A stretch of 64,000 nucleotides of DNA from Citromicrobium sp. JLT1363 (GTDB lineage Bacteria > Pseudomonadota > Alphaproteobacteria > Sphingomonadales > Sphingomonadaceae). The first letter of the stretch is position 1, and every line of letters begins with the position of its first letter. A program made the translations under genes and the position numbers. The notes beneath the pieces are model-generated. The model had not been told where the DNA came from and did not search any database. It worked only from the letters and a program-made list of their open reading frames with translations. This document shows, one piece after another, positions 29,577 through 39,275 of this stretch. The stretch lies in NCBI RefSeq assembly GCF_000186705.1, contig NZ_AEUE01000003.1, positions 124,001 to 188,000 of the forward strand, given 5' to 3'.

Positions 29577-31138
29577 TCCGTTGCGCGTGCCCACTTGCTG
29601 TCGGCGGGTGTCAACGAAACGAGAAATTCCTCGGCGGTTTCCAGATAGGCCTTTTGCTTGTCTTCCCCCATCCGGTCCCAGTTGGAATAGATCCGGCCGA
29701 TGCGATGATTGCTTTCCAGCCTGTCGCGGTGGCGGTCCATGAAATGCCAGTAGAGCGAGTTGAACGGGCACGCGCCTTCGCCGGCCTTCTTGCTGACCGA
29801 GTAGGCGCAGTCGCCGCAGTAATTGCTCATCTTGTTGATGTAATTGCCGCTCGCCGCATAGGGCTTGCTCGCCAGCTTGCCGTCGTCGGCGTAAAGGATC
29901 ATCGCGGCCACGTTGGGCAGTTCGACCCATTCGTAGGCATCGGCGTAGACCACCAGATACCAGTCCTGCACTTCGCGCGGGGAAATCCCGGCGATCAGGC
30001 AGAAATTCCCGAGCACCATCAGCCGCTGGATGTGGTGCGCATGCGCATTGTCGCGCGTGGAGCGGATGCAGTCCGCCAGGCAGCGCATGTCGGTCTCGCC
30101 GGTCCAGAAGAACTCGGGCAGCGCGCGCTGCGCGTTGAGCGCATTGGCGCGCTGCAGGTGCGGCATGTGCAGCCAGTAGAAGCCGCGGACATACTCGCGC
30201 CAGCCGATGATCTGGCGGATGAAGCCCTCTACGCTGTTCAGAGGCGCCTTGCCGTCGCGGTATGACTGCTCGGCGCGCTCGCACAGCTCCAGCGGATCGA
30301 GCAGGCCGAGGTTGATGCTGGTCGAGAGCATCGAGTGAAACAGGTCGTCCTGCCCGTGGACCATCGCGTCCTGAAACGGTCCGAAGCACTCGATCCGTTC
30401 GGCGAAGAAGGCATCCGCCGCTTCCTCCGCCTGGTCGCGGGTCACGGGCCAGCCGAACTTGTCGAGGCTGCCGAAGTGAGCGGCGAACCTGTCCTCCACC
30501 AGTTCGATGACCTCCTGCGTGATCTCATCGGGCGCGAACAGCGGACGCTGCGGCGCTTCCAGCCCCTCCTTGGGCGGCTTGCGGTTTTCGCTGTCGTAGT
30601 TCCATTCGCCGCCCTCGGGCTGGCCATCATCCATGAGCAGACCGGTCTTCCTGCGCATCTCGCGATAGAAGAACTCCATCCGCAGCGTGTCGCGGTCCTC
30701 GGCCCAGTCGCGGAATTCGGCCAGCGAGCACACGAAGCGGCCGTCGGGCAGGATCTCGACGTCGCAGGCGAACTTGTCGGGCCATTCCTCGATGGCCTGC
30801 TGCACCCGCCACTCGCCCGCCTCCACGATATGGACCGCGCGCGGATCGTGGCGCTCGATGGCGCGGGCGACCTCTCCGGTGAAGCTGCCCGCATTGTCCG
30901 GATCGGTCAGCTCGACATAGTCGACGCTCCACCCCGCATCGCGCAGTTCGGCGGCGAAGTGGCGCATCGCGGAGAAGATCAGCGCGATCTTCTGCTTGTG
31001 GTGGCGCACATAGGTCGCCTCGTCCCACACCTCCATCATCAGGATGACGGTATCGTCCTTCGCGCGCCCCCGCAGGGAGGCGAGGGTGCGGGTCAGCTGA
31101 TCGCCGAGGATGGGGACGAGGACGGGTCGGGAAGCCAT
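29573..31138 (-). CDS. (6-4) photolyase / FeS bacterial cryptochrome-photolyase
   Basis: A 521-residue light-dependent DNA repair enzyme of the deep-branching prokaryotic group. It starts VLVPILGDQL and has the long helical FAD domain. Cys353, Cys441, Cys444 and Cys457 match the four [4Fe-4S] ligands of Agrobacterium PhrB (350, 438, 441, 454) with a constant shift of three, and AHAHHIQRL supplies the active-site histidines. It probably repairs (6-4) photoproducts. It lies 3 bases downstream of priA and overlaps the PncC-like gene, so the three may share one transcript. Confidence 0.92.
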   Translation of the reverse strand: MASRPVLVPILGDQLTRTLASLRGRAKDDTVILMMEVWDEATYVRHHKQKIALIFSAMRHFAAELRDAGWSVDYVELTDPDNAGSFTGEVARAIERHDPRAVHIVEAGEWRVQQAIEEWPDKFACDVEILPDGRFVCSLAEFRDWAEDRDTLRMEFFYREMRRKTGLLMDDGQPEGGEWNYDSENRKPPKEGLEAPQRPLFAPDEITQEVIELVEDRFAAHFGSLDKFGWPVTRDQAEEAADAFFAERIECFGPFQDAMVHGQDDLFHSMLSTSINLGLLDPLELCERAEQSYRDGKAPLNSVEGFIRQIIGWREYVRGFYWLHMPHLQRANALNAQRALPEFFWTGETDMRCLADCIRSTRDNAHAHHIQRLMVLGNFCLIAGISPREVQDWYLVVYADAYEWVELPNVAAMILYADDGKLASKPYAASGNYINKMSNYCGDCAYSVSKKAGEGACPFNSLYWHFMDRHRDRLESNHRIGRIYSNWDRMGEDKQKAYLETAEEFLVSLTPADSKWARATD

Positions 31139-31141
31139 ATC

Positions 31142-33319
31142 CTAGACGAAGCTATAGGGATCGATATCGATCCCCACACGCACCCCGCGCGGCAGCTCCA
31201 GCGGGCCCAGCCAGTCGCGGATGGCGTCCTGCAGCGCGGCGGTGCGTTTGGCATTGATCAGCAGGCGATAGCGGTAGCGGCCGCGCAGCTGCGCGAGCGG
31301 GGCGGGTGCGGGGCCGAGGATCATTATGTCGTTCAGCCGGGGGCGCGCATCCCCGATCCGCGCGGCGGAAAGCCTCGCTTCCTTTTCGTCCTCGCTCGAC
31401 ACAATGATCGCTGCCCAGCGGCCGAAGGGCGGGGCGTTCGCATCCCTGCGCGCATCGAGCTCTGCGGCGTAGAAGGCATCGCGGTCGCCCTCCGCCAGCG
31501 CGGCGATCACCGGCGCCTCGGGATGCCGCGTCTGGATCAGCACTTCGCCCGGCTTGGACGCGCGGCCCGCGCGGCCCGCGACCTGTGCGATCTGCTGATA
31601 GACGCGCTCTGCGGCGCGCAGATCGCCGCCTTCCAGGCCGAGGTCCGCATCGACAACGCCCACCAGCGTCAGGTCGGGGAAGTGGAAGCCCTTGGTCACC
31701 AGCTGGGTGCCCACGATCACGTCGATCGCGCCGGCCTCTGCCATCGCAACGAATTCGGCGGCGCGCGCGGGCGTGTTCAGCGTGTCCGAGGTGGCGACCG
31801 CGATGCGTGCCTCGGGGGCGATCTCGCGTACCTCGTCCGCCACCCGCTCGACGCCGGGTCCGCAGGGGACGAGGCTATCGGGCTCGCCGCATTCGGGGCA
31901 GGCTTCGGGCGTCGGTTCCTCGTGCCCGCAATGGTGGCAGGCGAGCCTGTGGCTGAACCGGTGCTCCACCAGCCACGCGCTGCACTGCTTGCACTGGAAG
32001 CGGTATCCGCAATTGCGGCACAGCGTCAGCGGGGCATAGCCGCGCCGGTTGAGGAACAGCAGCGTCTGCTCCTTGCGCTCCATCCGCGCGAACAGCTCGC
32101 GCGCAAGGCTGGGGGCAAGCCAGCGGCCGCGTTCGGGCGGCTCCTGCGTCAGGTCGATCAGGCGGATCGTCGGCAGCGTGGCCCCGCCGAACCGGCTGGG
32201 CAGATCCAGTTTTCGATACGTACCCGTCTCGGCCATGTGCAGGCTTTCCAGCGCGGGCGTCGCGCTGGCGAGCACCACCGGAATCCGCTCGAAATGGCCC
32301 CGCATGACGGCGACGTCGCGCGCGTTGTAGCGCACGCCATCGTCCTGCTTGAAGCTGATCTCGTGCGCTTCGTCGACCACGATCAGCCCCAGGTTCGCGT
32401 AAGGCAGGAACAGTGCCGAGCGTGCACCCACCACCACCTGCGCACCGCCGTCTTCCGGCGCGCGGGCAATCGCCCTCCACGCGCGGCGGCGTTCGGAGGA
32501 TTTGAGCGAGGAGTGCCACAGCACCGGCGGCGCGCCGAAGCGATCCTCGAACCGGCGCAGAAAATTCTCGGTCAGCGCGATTTCGGGGAGCAGAACCAGC
32601 ACCTGCCTGCCCGCGCGAATAGCGGACGCCACCGGCTCGAAATAGGTTTCGGTCTTGCCCGATCCGGTCACCCCGTCGAGCAGGATCGGTGCGAAATCCT
32701 CCGCCTCGACCGCCTCCACCAGTTCGTCCGCGACCTGCTTCTGGTCCGCCGACAGCACCGGCTCTGCATGGTCGGGCAGGGCGCGGGGATAGGGGCGGTC
32801 GGCGTCGACTTCCTCGGGCTCGAGCACGCCCTGGTTGACCAGCCCGCGCAAGACGCCTTCGGAGACGCCCGCCAAGACGGCGAGCTCTCGAAGCGTGCCC
32901 TGCGCGCCTTCCAGCTTCTCCAGCGCCTGCTGGCGCTGCGGCGTCATCCGGTCGGGCTGCTCGCCCGTGAGGCGATACTCGGTCACGCTCACACCGCCCT
33001 TCAGCGCGCCGCCGCTTGCCAGCACCATCCGCGCGACAGAGCTCATGGGCGCGCAGTAATAATCCGCGGTCCATTCGATCAGACGGCGCAGTTCGCTGCG
33101 AATCGGTGCGACCGGCAGGACCGACAGGATCGGGCGCAGCTTTTCCTCGGGCACCTCGGCGCCCGGCAGGCGTTCCTCCTCCCACACGATGCCGGTGACC
33201 TGGCGCGGGCCCAGCGGGGCAATCACCACGTTGCCGTGCTCCACCGCCATGCCATCGGGCACACGGTAGTCGAGCACGCCGAGCGCGGCGTTGAGGACGA
33301 GGAGGCGGATACGGCGCAT
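31142..33319 (-). CDS. priA: Primosomal protein N' (replication restart helicase)
   Basis: A 725-residue 3'-5' helicase that reloads the replisome at stalled forks. Walker A GVTGSGKT is at 216-223 and DEAH at 316-319. A zinc-binding cluster of eight cysteines follows (CRNCGYRFQCKQC, then CHHCG, CPECG), then helicase motifs IV-VI with GTQLVTKGFHFPDLTLV. The start ATG 33319 (MRRIRLLVLN) is preferred over a 14-residue extension. It is divergent from the DUF4197 lipoprotein gene. Confidence 0.97.
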   Translation of the reverse strand: MRRIRLLVLNAALGVLDYRVPDGMAVEHGNVVIAPLGPRQVTGIVWEEERLPGAEVPEEKLRPILSVLPVAPIRSELRRLIEWTADYYCAPMSSVARMVLASGGALKGGVSVTEYRLTGEQPDRMTPQRQQALEKLEGAQGTLRELAVLAGVSEGVLRGLVNQGVLEPEEVDADRPYPRALPDHAEPVLSADQKQVADELVEAVEAEDFAPILLDGVTGSGKTETYFEPVASAIRAGRQVLVLLPEIALTENFLRRFEDRFGAPPVLWHSSLKSSERRRAWRAIARAPEDGGAQVVVGARSALFLPYANLGLIVVDEAHEISFKQDDGVRYNARDVAVMRGHFERIPVVLASATPALESLHMAETGTYRKLDLPSRFGGATLPTIRLIDLTQEPPERGRWLAPSLARELFARMERKEQTLLFLNRRGYAPLTLCRNCGYRFQCKQCSAWLVEHRFSHRLACHHCGHEEPTPEACPECGEPDSLVPCGPGVERVADEVREIAPEARIAVATSDTLNTPARAAEFVAMAEAGAIDVIVGTQLVTKGFHFPDLTLVGVVDADLGLEGGDLRAAERVYQQIAQVAGRAGRASKPGEVLIQTRHPEAPVIAALAEGDRDAFYAAELDARRDANAPPFGRWAAIIVSSEDEKEARLSAARIGDARPRLNDIMILGPAPAPLAQLRGRYRYRLLINAKRTAALQDAIRDWLGPLELPRGVRVGIDIDPYSFV

Positions 33320-33375
33320 GGGTCGACCGCCAATATGGGCGCGGGGGCTCCCGCGCGACAAGCAGGGAAGGTGAG

Positions 33376-34071
33376 ATGATGACCGGAATTCTCGAAGCAG
33401 GGCTGAATCGGCGCAAGCTGCTGGGCTCGATCGGCGTGGGCGCGGGTGCGCTGATGATCGGCGGCTGCACCACCTATCAGGGCCGGGTAACCAACGTGAT
33501 CGAGCGGCTGCTCCTCCTGTCGAGCGAGCGGGCCTTCGCCCGGCTCACGGCGCCCGGCGGGTTCTGGGACGAGCAGGTTGCGGCCATTGGGCTCGACACG
33601 ATGCTGGGCGCGCGCGGCTCGGTGCTCGCCAACATCCTGACCTCGGGGCTGATCAAGGCACGGGTGGAGCGCGAATTCGCCGGTTTCGCCATCGACGGGA
33701 GCGAGCGGGCGGCGCCCGTGATCTACGATACGATCCGCCTGATCGGGGTGCGCAACACGATCGACCTGATCACCGGCGGGCCCACCGCGGCGACGGCCTA
33801 TCTGCGGGGGCAGACAGGCAACCGCCTGATCGACGCGATGGTGCCCGAACTGGGCGAGGCGATGCGCGTGGCGCAGGACCCGCTGATCGGCCAGCTCGTC
33901 TCGGCGGCAGTCGGGGTGGATATCGGCGCAGCGGCAAACCGTGTGGCGCTGAGCGTAAACGATACGATCTGGACCGAGATCGGGCGCGAGGAAGCGGCGA
34001 TCCGCGCCGACCCGCAATCGACCAACGATCCGGTGCTGATCGGTGCGCTCGGCGTCGGCTCGCGCCTCTAG
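33376..34071 (+). CDS. DUF4197 lipoprotein
   Basis: A 231-residue exported protein of the DUF4197 family. An RR pair (NRRKLLGSIG) precedes the hydrophobic segment, and the lipobox MIGGC ends at Cys31, so Tat or Sec export with lipidation is likely. The mature domain contains ALGVGSRL-type ends and repeated GLIKARVEREF, APVIYDTIRL helices. Two adjacent ATGs (33376, 33379) are possible starts. Function is unknown. Confidence 0.88.
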   Translation: MMTGILEAGLNRRKLLGSIGVGAGALMIGGCTTYQGRVTNVIERLLLLSSERAFARLTAPGGFWDEQVAAIGLDTMLGARGSVLANILTSGLIKARVEREFAGFAIDGSERAAPVIYDTIRLIGVRNTIDLITGGPTAATAYLRGQTGNRLIDAMVPELGEAMRVAQDPLIGQLVSAAVGVDIGAAANRVALSVNDTIWTEIGREEAAIRADPQSTNDPVLIGALGVGSRL

Positions 34072-34148
34072 GAGCGTTCTGCAACCCGACCTTGCCTTCG
34101 CGCGGAAACCTTTTCTAAGCTTGGACAGGTTTTCAGGGAGGGTGTGAC

Positions 34149-34988
34149 ATGCGGATTTTGATGGCGGTGGCGGTTGCCGCGCTTGTGCTCGATGCGTCGG
34201 GAGCTTCGGCGCGCGAGTTCGGCGATATCACCCGGCCCTATACGGAAAAGTACGGGGACTGGAAGAAGACGCGCAAGGCCTTGCGCAAGATGCAGAAGAA
34301 GGACCAGCCCATGAGTGGGGACGACTGGTTCGTGCTGGCTGCAATGTGCAATGTCGAGCCGCCCAAGGGCCCCTCCATGATCATGAACTTCGCCAACCGA
34401 TCGCCCTGCAAGGACGATGTGGTGGAGTATTTCGTCAAGGCCGGGATGGAAGGCACGCCAGAGGGGTTTTACGAGGCGGCCAAGATGATCGGCAGCGGCG
34501 ATGCGGCCTGGCTCTATGCTGAGCTTGCCTATCGCCTGGCGGGCAATGACACCGCGTTCGAGGACAAGGCCTTCTCTCTGCTCGAGGACATCTGGCTAGA
34601 TCCATCCTCGGAAACGCGGATGAAGGCGCAGGCGGCGGGTATGGTCACCCAGCTGACGAGTGACGGACCGTATGACGGACGCGCTTCTTCCACGCAGACC
34701 GCGCCGCAGGGCAATGATGGGTATCGCTCACCCCCGCCCATTGCGCGTGGCGGCGTCGGCGACCTGCGATGGCTCGATTTCACGAACCCGCGCCGCTGCC
34801 AGTGGAGCAGGCAAGCCGCAGATGTGATCTCCGGCAGTATGCGTTTCGACGAACGCGGTGACCGCCCGATAGGCCAGCGCGTTCGCGTACCCGGTGTCTC
34901 GCAGCCGTTATGGGTCGGGTCAGCCGCCCCGACAGGGATGGCATCACCTGGAAGTCGGTCGACTTTCGCGGACAGTGGAACGGGCTGA
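34149..34988 (+). CDS. Secreted protein, N-terminal part, probably frameshifted
   Basis: A 279-residue frame with a signal peptide ending ASGASA. The body has Sel1-like helical text (GFYEAAKMIGSGDAAWLYAELAYRL, residues about 100-125, read in pieces). Up to about residue 250 the protein reads naturally (GQRVRVPGVSQPL), then becomes Gly/Ser/Pro-rich nonsense to the stop. The natural continuation is in the frame of the next entry, starting at 34910. A one-base deletion or a sequencing error near 34905-34930 explains both. Family not recognised. Confidence 0.7.
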   Translation: MRILMAVAVAALVLDASGASAREFGDITRPYTEKYGDWKKTRKALRKMQKKDQPMSGDDWFVLAAMCNVEPPKGPSMIMNFANRSPCKDDVVEYFVKAGMEGTPEGFYEAAKMIGSGDAAWLYAELAYRLAGNDTAFEDKAFSLLEDIWLDPSSETRMKAQAAGMVTQLTSDGPYDGRASSTQTAPQGNDGYRSPPPIARGGVGDLRWLDFTNPRRCQWSRQAADVISGSMRFDERGDRPIGQRVRVPGVSQPLWVGSAAPTGMASPGSRSTFADSGTG

Positions 34989-35260
34989 CCGTGCTCGGCT
35001 TGACCGACGGTTTCTTTGAACGCAGCCACGGTGTCGATGCGACGGGCATCCGGTTTGCAGAGCCGGTGGAAACCGTGGCGCGCAAGCTCTCCGCGCAGGG
35101 CTTCGTCGTCAACGCAGATGGGTCGGAGCGGCGTCAGATCGACAAACGGGGCCAGTACGGCGACTTCGACGGGGTGCTGACGCGGATCGAGCGGAAGGAT
35201 GGCGAAACGATATTCTTCTGCAACGAGATTTTCTGGGCCAGCTACGGTGAAGGCACGTAA
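34910..35260 (+). CDS. C-terminal part of the frameshifted secreted protein
   Basis: A 116-residue frame that overlaps the previous one by 79 bases, shifted by -1. Its start, MGRVSRPDRDGITWKS, continues the beta-rich text of the preceding frame (QPL then GRVSRPD), and the remainder (VDFRGQWNGLTVLGLTDGFF, VARKLSAQGFVVN) looks like a single globular domain. It has no signal peptide of its own and no clear ribosome binding site, so I take it as the second half of one gene. Confidence 0.65.
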   Translation: MGRVSRPDRDGITWKSVDFRGQWNGLTVLGLTDGFFERSHGVDATGIRFAEPVETVARKLSAQGFVVNADGSERRQIDKRGQYGDFDGVLTRIERKDGETIFFCNEIFWASYGEGT

Positions 35261-35297
35261 TACGGGTCAGCCTGTAGCCCGGACGCCGCGCAAATGC

Positions 35298-35939
35298 CTA
35301 GAACCGGTAAGCGATGCTCGCCTGCGGCACGTGGGTATAGGTGTCGCCGCCGGGGCGCGGGCGCAGCTGCAGCAGGTAGCCACCGGTGACGTCGAGCCGA
35401 TCAGCCACGCGGTAGGTCAGCCCCGCATTGAAGCGCCACTGGTCGATCCGCTGCGGTCCGCCGTCATTGCGTGACCGCAGCTGGTAGAGCAGTTCGACCG
35501 ATCCTGCCGCCTTCAGCTTCGGGGCGATCGTATCGCTCAGCTGCACCCGCTGGCGCAGACGCAGGGCCATCCGGTCGCTGTTGTCGTAGAAGCGTTCCTC
35601 TATCCGGGTACGCAGAGAGAGGATGCCGCTGGAATAGCCGGCCTGCTGGTAGGGGCGAATCTCCGAAAAGCCGTCGGTGTCGTGCACTTCCACTCCGCCG
35701 CCGATGGAGAAGCCTTCGCCGACTTCGTGGTCGACCACGGCGCCCACGATGTACTCGTTCGGCCCGTCCTTGCGCCGCTCTTCCACCTCCAGTTTCAGGC
35801 TGGTGCCGGGCGCGATCTCGCCCTTCGCGGCAAGTTCTACCCAGAACTCGCTCTCGTCGGCGAGTGCCGCGCTCGGTTGCAAAAGCAGGGGCACGGCGGC
35901 AAGTGGGAGGACGCGTGCCGAATGGCTAACTGATCGCAT
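35298..35939 (-). CDS. DUF2490 family outer-membrane-like protein
   Basis: A 213-residue protein with a signal peptide (MRSVSHSARVLPLAAVPLLL, ending SAALA). The mature part is a run of amphipathic strands: DESEFWVELAAKGEIAPGTSL, LRTRIEERFYDNSDRMALRL and SIAYRF at the end, which fits DUF2490, a small outer-membrane barrel family. The C-terminal Phe fits barrel insertion by BAM. The start at 35939 begins the signal peptide; the frame is open 13 codons upstream. Function unknown. Confidence 0.82.
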   Translation of the reverse strand: MRSVSHSARVLPLAAVPLLLQPSAALADESEFWVELAAKGEIAPGTSLKLEVEERRKDGPNEYIVGAVVDHEVGEGFSIGGGVEVHDTDGFSEIRPYQQAGYSSGILSLRTRIEERFYDNSDRMALRLRQRVQLSDTIAPKLKAAGSVELLYQLRSRNDGGPQRIDQWRFNAGLTYRVADRLDVTGGYLLQLRPRPGGDTYTHVPQASIAYRF

Positions 35940-35998
35940 GGAGAATCCTGACATCCGGGGTTCGATTGTGACGCTCATATGACAGGTTTGTAACGAAA

Positions 35999-36652
35999 AT
36001 GAAGTTCTTCGCCGACACCGCCGACATCGCCGAGATCAAGGACCTGGCCGAAACGGGCCTGATCGACGGGGTGACGACCAATCCCTCGCTGATCCACAAG
36101 TCGGGCCGCGACTTCATCGAGGTGACGAAGGAAATCTGCGGGATCGTGGATGGCCCGGTCAGCGCCGAGGTGGTCGCCCTCGATCACGAGACGATGATGA
36201 AGGAAGCGGACAAGCTGCGCGCCATTGCGGACAATGTCTGCATCAAGGTGCCGCTGACGCTGGACGGGCTCAAGACCTGCCGCGCGCTGACCGACGACGG
36301 CACCATGGTCAACGTGACGCTGTGCTTCTCCGCCAACCAGGCGCTGCTCGCCGCCAAGGCCGGCGCGACCTTCATCTCGCCCTTCGTGGGGCGGCACGAC
36401 GACAATGGCTTCGACGGGATGAAGCTGATCGACGATATTCGCCTGATCTACGACAACTACGCGTTCGACACCGAAATCCTGGTGGCCAGCGTGCGCCACA
36501 CCAACCACGTGCTCGAAGCCGCGAAGATCGGTGCCGACGTGATGACCGCGCCGCCCAAGGTGATCCGGGACCTCGTAAAGCACGTGTTGACCGACAAGGG
36601 GATCGAAGGCTTCCTGAAGGACTGGCAGTCCACCGGGCAGTCCATCCTCTAA
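35999..36652 (+). CDS. fsa: Transaldolase-like enzyme, TalC/Fsa family
   Basis: A 217-residue class I aldolase of the small transaldolase group, transferring dihydroxyacetone units between sugar phosphates in the pentose phosphate pathway. [13 protein letters not shown] and GVTTNPSL mark the start, the Schiff-base Lys83 is in CIKVPLT, and [13 protein letters not shown] and ASVRHTNHV are conserved. Whether it is a transaldolase or a fructose-6-phosphate aldolase cannot be told from sequence alone. It is 17 bases upstream of cobT and divergent from DUF2490. Confidence 0.95.
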   Translation: MKFFADTADIAEIKDLAETGLIDGVTTNPSLIHKSGRDFIEVTKEICGIVDGPVSAEVVALDHETMMKEADKLRAIADNVCIKVPLTLDGLKTCRALTDDGTMVNVTLCFSANQALLAAKAGATFISPFVGRHDDNGFDGMKLIDDIRLIYDNYAFDTEILVASVRHTNHVLEAAKIGADVMTAPPKVIRDLVKHVLTDKGIEGFLKDWQSTGQSIL

Positions 36653-36669
36653 GGTGAGCATCCACTAAG

Positions 36670-38493
36670 TTGAGCGAAGAAACCCCTCTCGACAAGTTCA
36701 AGCGCGCGCTGACCGGCGGCGCGCGCGCCATCGCGCGCGAGCCCGAGGTGGAGGTCGCGTGGAGCGCGGACCGCCCCGGTGCGGCGGGCAAGAACTTCCG
36801 CGTGCCGCTGCCCGGCCGCCAGCTGCCGCCCGAACAGGCGGCCGAAGCGCGCGGCTTTGCGGATAGCTTCGCGCTCAAGATGCGGCTGCACGACACCGCG
36901 CTGCACGACAGCGGCGCGCCCGGCGATCCGGTGGCGCGCGCAGTCTATGATGCGGTCGAGCAGGTGCGCTACGAGGCGCTGGGTGCGCAGGGTTTCGCGG
37001 GCGTGGGCGAGAATCTCTCCGCTGCGACCGAGCTGCGTACCGCCAGCGATCCGATTGCCCGCGCCACCGAAGCGCGCGACGTGCCGCTCTCCACCGCCGT
37101 ATCGCTGATGATGCGCGAGGCGCTGACCGGCAAGCCGATCCCCGAGCGCGCGAAGAAGGGCGTGGAACTGGTCCGCGGCTACGTGACCGAACGCACGGGC
37201 GGCGATTTCTCCGCTTTGGCCGACAAGCTGGACGATCAGAAGGCCTTTCAGGACCTCTCGATCGAGATGCTGCGCCAGCTCGACCTGATCGAGGGCGCCG
37301 ACAGTTCGCCCGAGGATGCAGACGAGGAAGGCGACGACGAGGACGGTGAAACCCCCGAGGACGACACCGACGAGGAAGACGGCGGCGACCAGTCGCCGCA
37401 GCAGAGCCCCGAAGCCGCCGCGGAACAGGCCGAAGGCGACGCGGACGAGGATGGCGAGGCCGAGCTTTCCGAAGAGGAAGGCGACAGCGACGATGCTGGC
37501 GACGACGGCGAGGAGGGCATGATGCCCGTTCGCCCGAACCGCCACTGGACCGACATTCCCGACGATTTCGACTACAAGATCTATTCGAAGAAGTTCGACG
37601 AGGAAATCGCGGCAACCGAACTGTGCGACGCCGAGGAACTGGACCGGCTGCGCGCCTATCTCGACAGCCAGCTTACCGGCCTGCAATCGGTCGTCACCAA
37701 GCTCGCCAACCGGCTCCAGCGGCGCCTGATGGCGCAGCAGAGCCGCAGCTGGGATTTCGACCAGGAGGAAGGCCTGCTGGACGCCGCGCGGCTGGCGCGC
37801 GTTGTCGTCAGCCCCGGCCATTCGCTTTCCTACAAGCGCGAGCGCGAGACCGAGTTCAAGGACACGGTCGTCACCCTGCTGATCGACAATTCGGGCTCCA
37901 TGCGCGGGCGGCCCATCAGTATCGCCGCGATCAGCGCGGACATCATCGCGCGCACGCTGGAGCGGTGCGGGGTGAAGACCGAAATCCTCGGCTTCACCAC
38001 CCGCGCGTGGAAGGGCGGGCACACGCGCGAGAAATGGCTCGCCGACGGCAAGCCGCAGCAGCCCGGCCGCCTCAACGACCTGCGCCATATCGTCTACAAG
38101 CAGGCCGACGAGCCCTGGCGCCGCGCGCGCCGCAACCTCGGCCTGATGATGCGCGAAGGGCTGCTGAAGGAGAACATCGACGGCGAGGCGCTGCTATGGG
38201 CGCACCAGCGCCTGCTCGCCCGGCCCGAGGACCGCCGCATCCTGATGGTGATCTCCGACGGCGCGCCGGTCGATGACAGCACACTATCGGTCAACCGCGC
38301 AGGCTACTTGGAAGCGCACCTGCGCAAGGTGATCGAATGGATCGAGAAAGCCTCGCCCGTCCAGCTGGTCGCGATCGGCATCGGCCACGATGTGACGCGG
38401 TATTACAAACGCGCGGTGACGATCATGGATGTCGAGCAGCTCGGCGGGACGATGATAGGGCAGATGGCCGACCTGTTCGAGGTGGAGGGGTGA
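36670..38493 (+). CDS. cobT: Cobaltochelatase subunit CobT
   Basis: The VWA subunit of the aerobic CobNST cobaltochelatase, 607 residues. The middle (about 215-285) is a long acidic stretch of Asp/Glu, typical of CobT. The C-terminal VWA domain has the MIDAS motif LIDNSGSM near residue 405 and [12 protein letters not shown]. The start is TTG at 36670 with an AAGGTGAG Shine-Dalgarno at 36653-36660. CobN and CobS are not in this window, so the complex is encoded elsewhere in part. Confidence 0.95.
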   Translation: MSEETPLDKFKRALTGGARAIAREPEVEVAWSADRPGAAGKNFRVPLPGRQLPPEQAAEARGFADSFALKMRLHDTALHDSGAPGDPVARAVYDAVEQVRYEALGAQGFAGVGENLSAATELRTASDPIARATEARDVPLSTAVSLMMREALTGKPIPERAKKGVELVRGYVTERTGGDFSALADKLDDQKAFQDLSIEMLRQLDLIEGADSSPEDADEEGDDEDGETPEDDTDEEDGGDQSPQQSPEAAAEQAEGDADEDGEAELSEEEGDSDDAGDDGEEGMMPVRPNRHWTDIPDDFDYKIYSKKFDEEIAATELCDAEELDRLRAYLDSQLTGLQSVVTKLANRLQRRLMAQQSRSWDFDQEEGLLDAARLARVVVSPGHSLSYKRERETEFKDTVVTLLIDNSGSMRGRPISIAAISADIIARTLERCGVKTEILGFTTRAWKGGHTREKWLADGKPQQPGRLNDLRHIVYKQADEPWRRARRNLGLMMREGLLKENIDGEALLWAHQRLLARPEDRRILMVISDGAPVDDSTLSVNRAGYLEAHLRKVIEWIEKASPVQLVAIGIGHDVTRYYKRAVTIMDVEQLGGTMIGQMADLFEVEG

Positions 38494-38898
38494 TTGGCGA
38501 AATCTGATATCGCCGGATTCCGAGTTGCCGAGATGCAGCCGCCCAAACCGGATGGGTCCTGGGGACTATATGAGATCGAGGAGGTCTCATGGAACGGTCG
38601 CAACCTGATAATCTGCATGAACGACAAAGATCGAGAGATCAGCATTTGCTTCGACATGCCTGTCAGTTTCCGCTCCCAGGATGAGGGCGATATGCTTGGC
38701 TATTGGTCCGCAAGAAGCGATGAGAAGGTCGCGGTTGCTACGGCTTATACGATTGAAAAAAGTCCATATCTGGATTGGATCAAGAGGAATAGCGTAACCG
38801 CTCTTCGCGCCGATTTGCGCCACTGGCTGATTGCCGGATTGAACCAGTGCGTGGAGGTAATTTGCGAGGCGGATGAGATTCCCTCGATAGTAGCCTGA
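38494..38898 (+). CDS. Orphan protein of low GC content behind cobT
   Basis: A 134-residue soluble protein starting at a TTG directly after the cobT stop, with GGAGG within cobT as its ribosome binding site. Its GC content is far lower than its neighbours, and its codons are unlike the GC-rich host pattern. Late motifs YLDWIKRNSVTALRADLRHWLIAGLNQ are helical and resemble small immunity-like or unclassified proteins, but I do not recognise a family. It lies just before the ParDE pair, which is consistent with a small acquired segment. Confidence 0.7.
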   Translation: MAKSDIAGFRVAEMQPPKPDGSWGLYEIEEVSWNGRNLIICMNDKDREISICFDMPVSFRSQDEGDMLGYWSARSDEKVAVATAYTIEKSPYLDWIKRNSVTALRADLRHWLIAGLNQCVEVICEADEIPSIVA

Positions 38899-38961
38899 GA
38901 AGCAGTACCGACGAGTAACGCCCAGCGGGGGGCGGAAAACGGGTAGCGAGCATATTAGGAG

Positions 38962-38978
38962 ATCACACATCGTGTGAT
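38962..38978. promoter_or_regulatory. Operator palindrome of the parDE toxin-antitoxin pair
   Basis: ATCACAC-ATC-GTGTGAT, perfect 7-bp arms, 12 bases before the parD ATG. This is the usual place for antitoxin autoregulation by a ribbon-helix-helix dimer. Confidence 0.75.
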
Positions 38979-38990
38979 ATATGCATACGC

Positions 38991-39275
38991 ATGAGTAAGC
39001 TCGAACGCATCACCGTCACCATGCCCGCCGAAATGGCTGCGCGGCTTCGCGCGGCGGTGGAGCGGGGCGAATATGCTACCACCAGCGAGGTGGTCCGCGA
39101 GGCGCTGCGCGACTGGGGCGAGGAGCGTGACAAGGGCGAGGCCCGGCGCCAGTGGTTGCGATCCGAGATCGAAAAGGGGTTGGCGGGACCGTTCTACCCT
39201 GCCGATCAGGTTTTCGCCGAATTGCGCGATCGGGTGCGAGAACAGGTGGCCGACTATTCCGGCAAGGATGAATGA
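38991..39275 (+). CDS. ParD-type antitoxin
   Basis: A 94-residue type II antitoxin. Residues 5-45 form a ribbon-helix-helix DNA-binding domain (ERITVTMPAEMAARLRAAVE, then TSEVVREALRDW). The C-terminal part (QVFAELRDRVREQVADY) should bind and cover the toxin. It overlaps the toxin ATG by 4 bases (ATGA) and is preceded by a 17-base palindrome, the expected autoregulatory operator. Confidence 0.9.
   Translation: MSKLERITVTMPAEMAARLRAAVERGEYATTSEVVREALRDWGEERDKGEARRQWLRSEIEKGLAGPFYPADQVFAELRDRVREQVADYSGKDE

Noticed and set aside
30335-33379. A 1014-codon open frame on the plus strand
   Set aside because: It lies antisense to priA and the photolyase gene, which have full motif sets. Long open frames on the other strand are common in GC-rich DNA.
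34900-34930. Programmed -1 frameshift between the two overlapping frames
   Set aside because: No slippery heptamer or downstream structure is evident; a one-base deletion or sequencing error is simpler.
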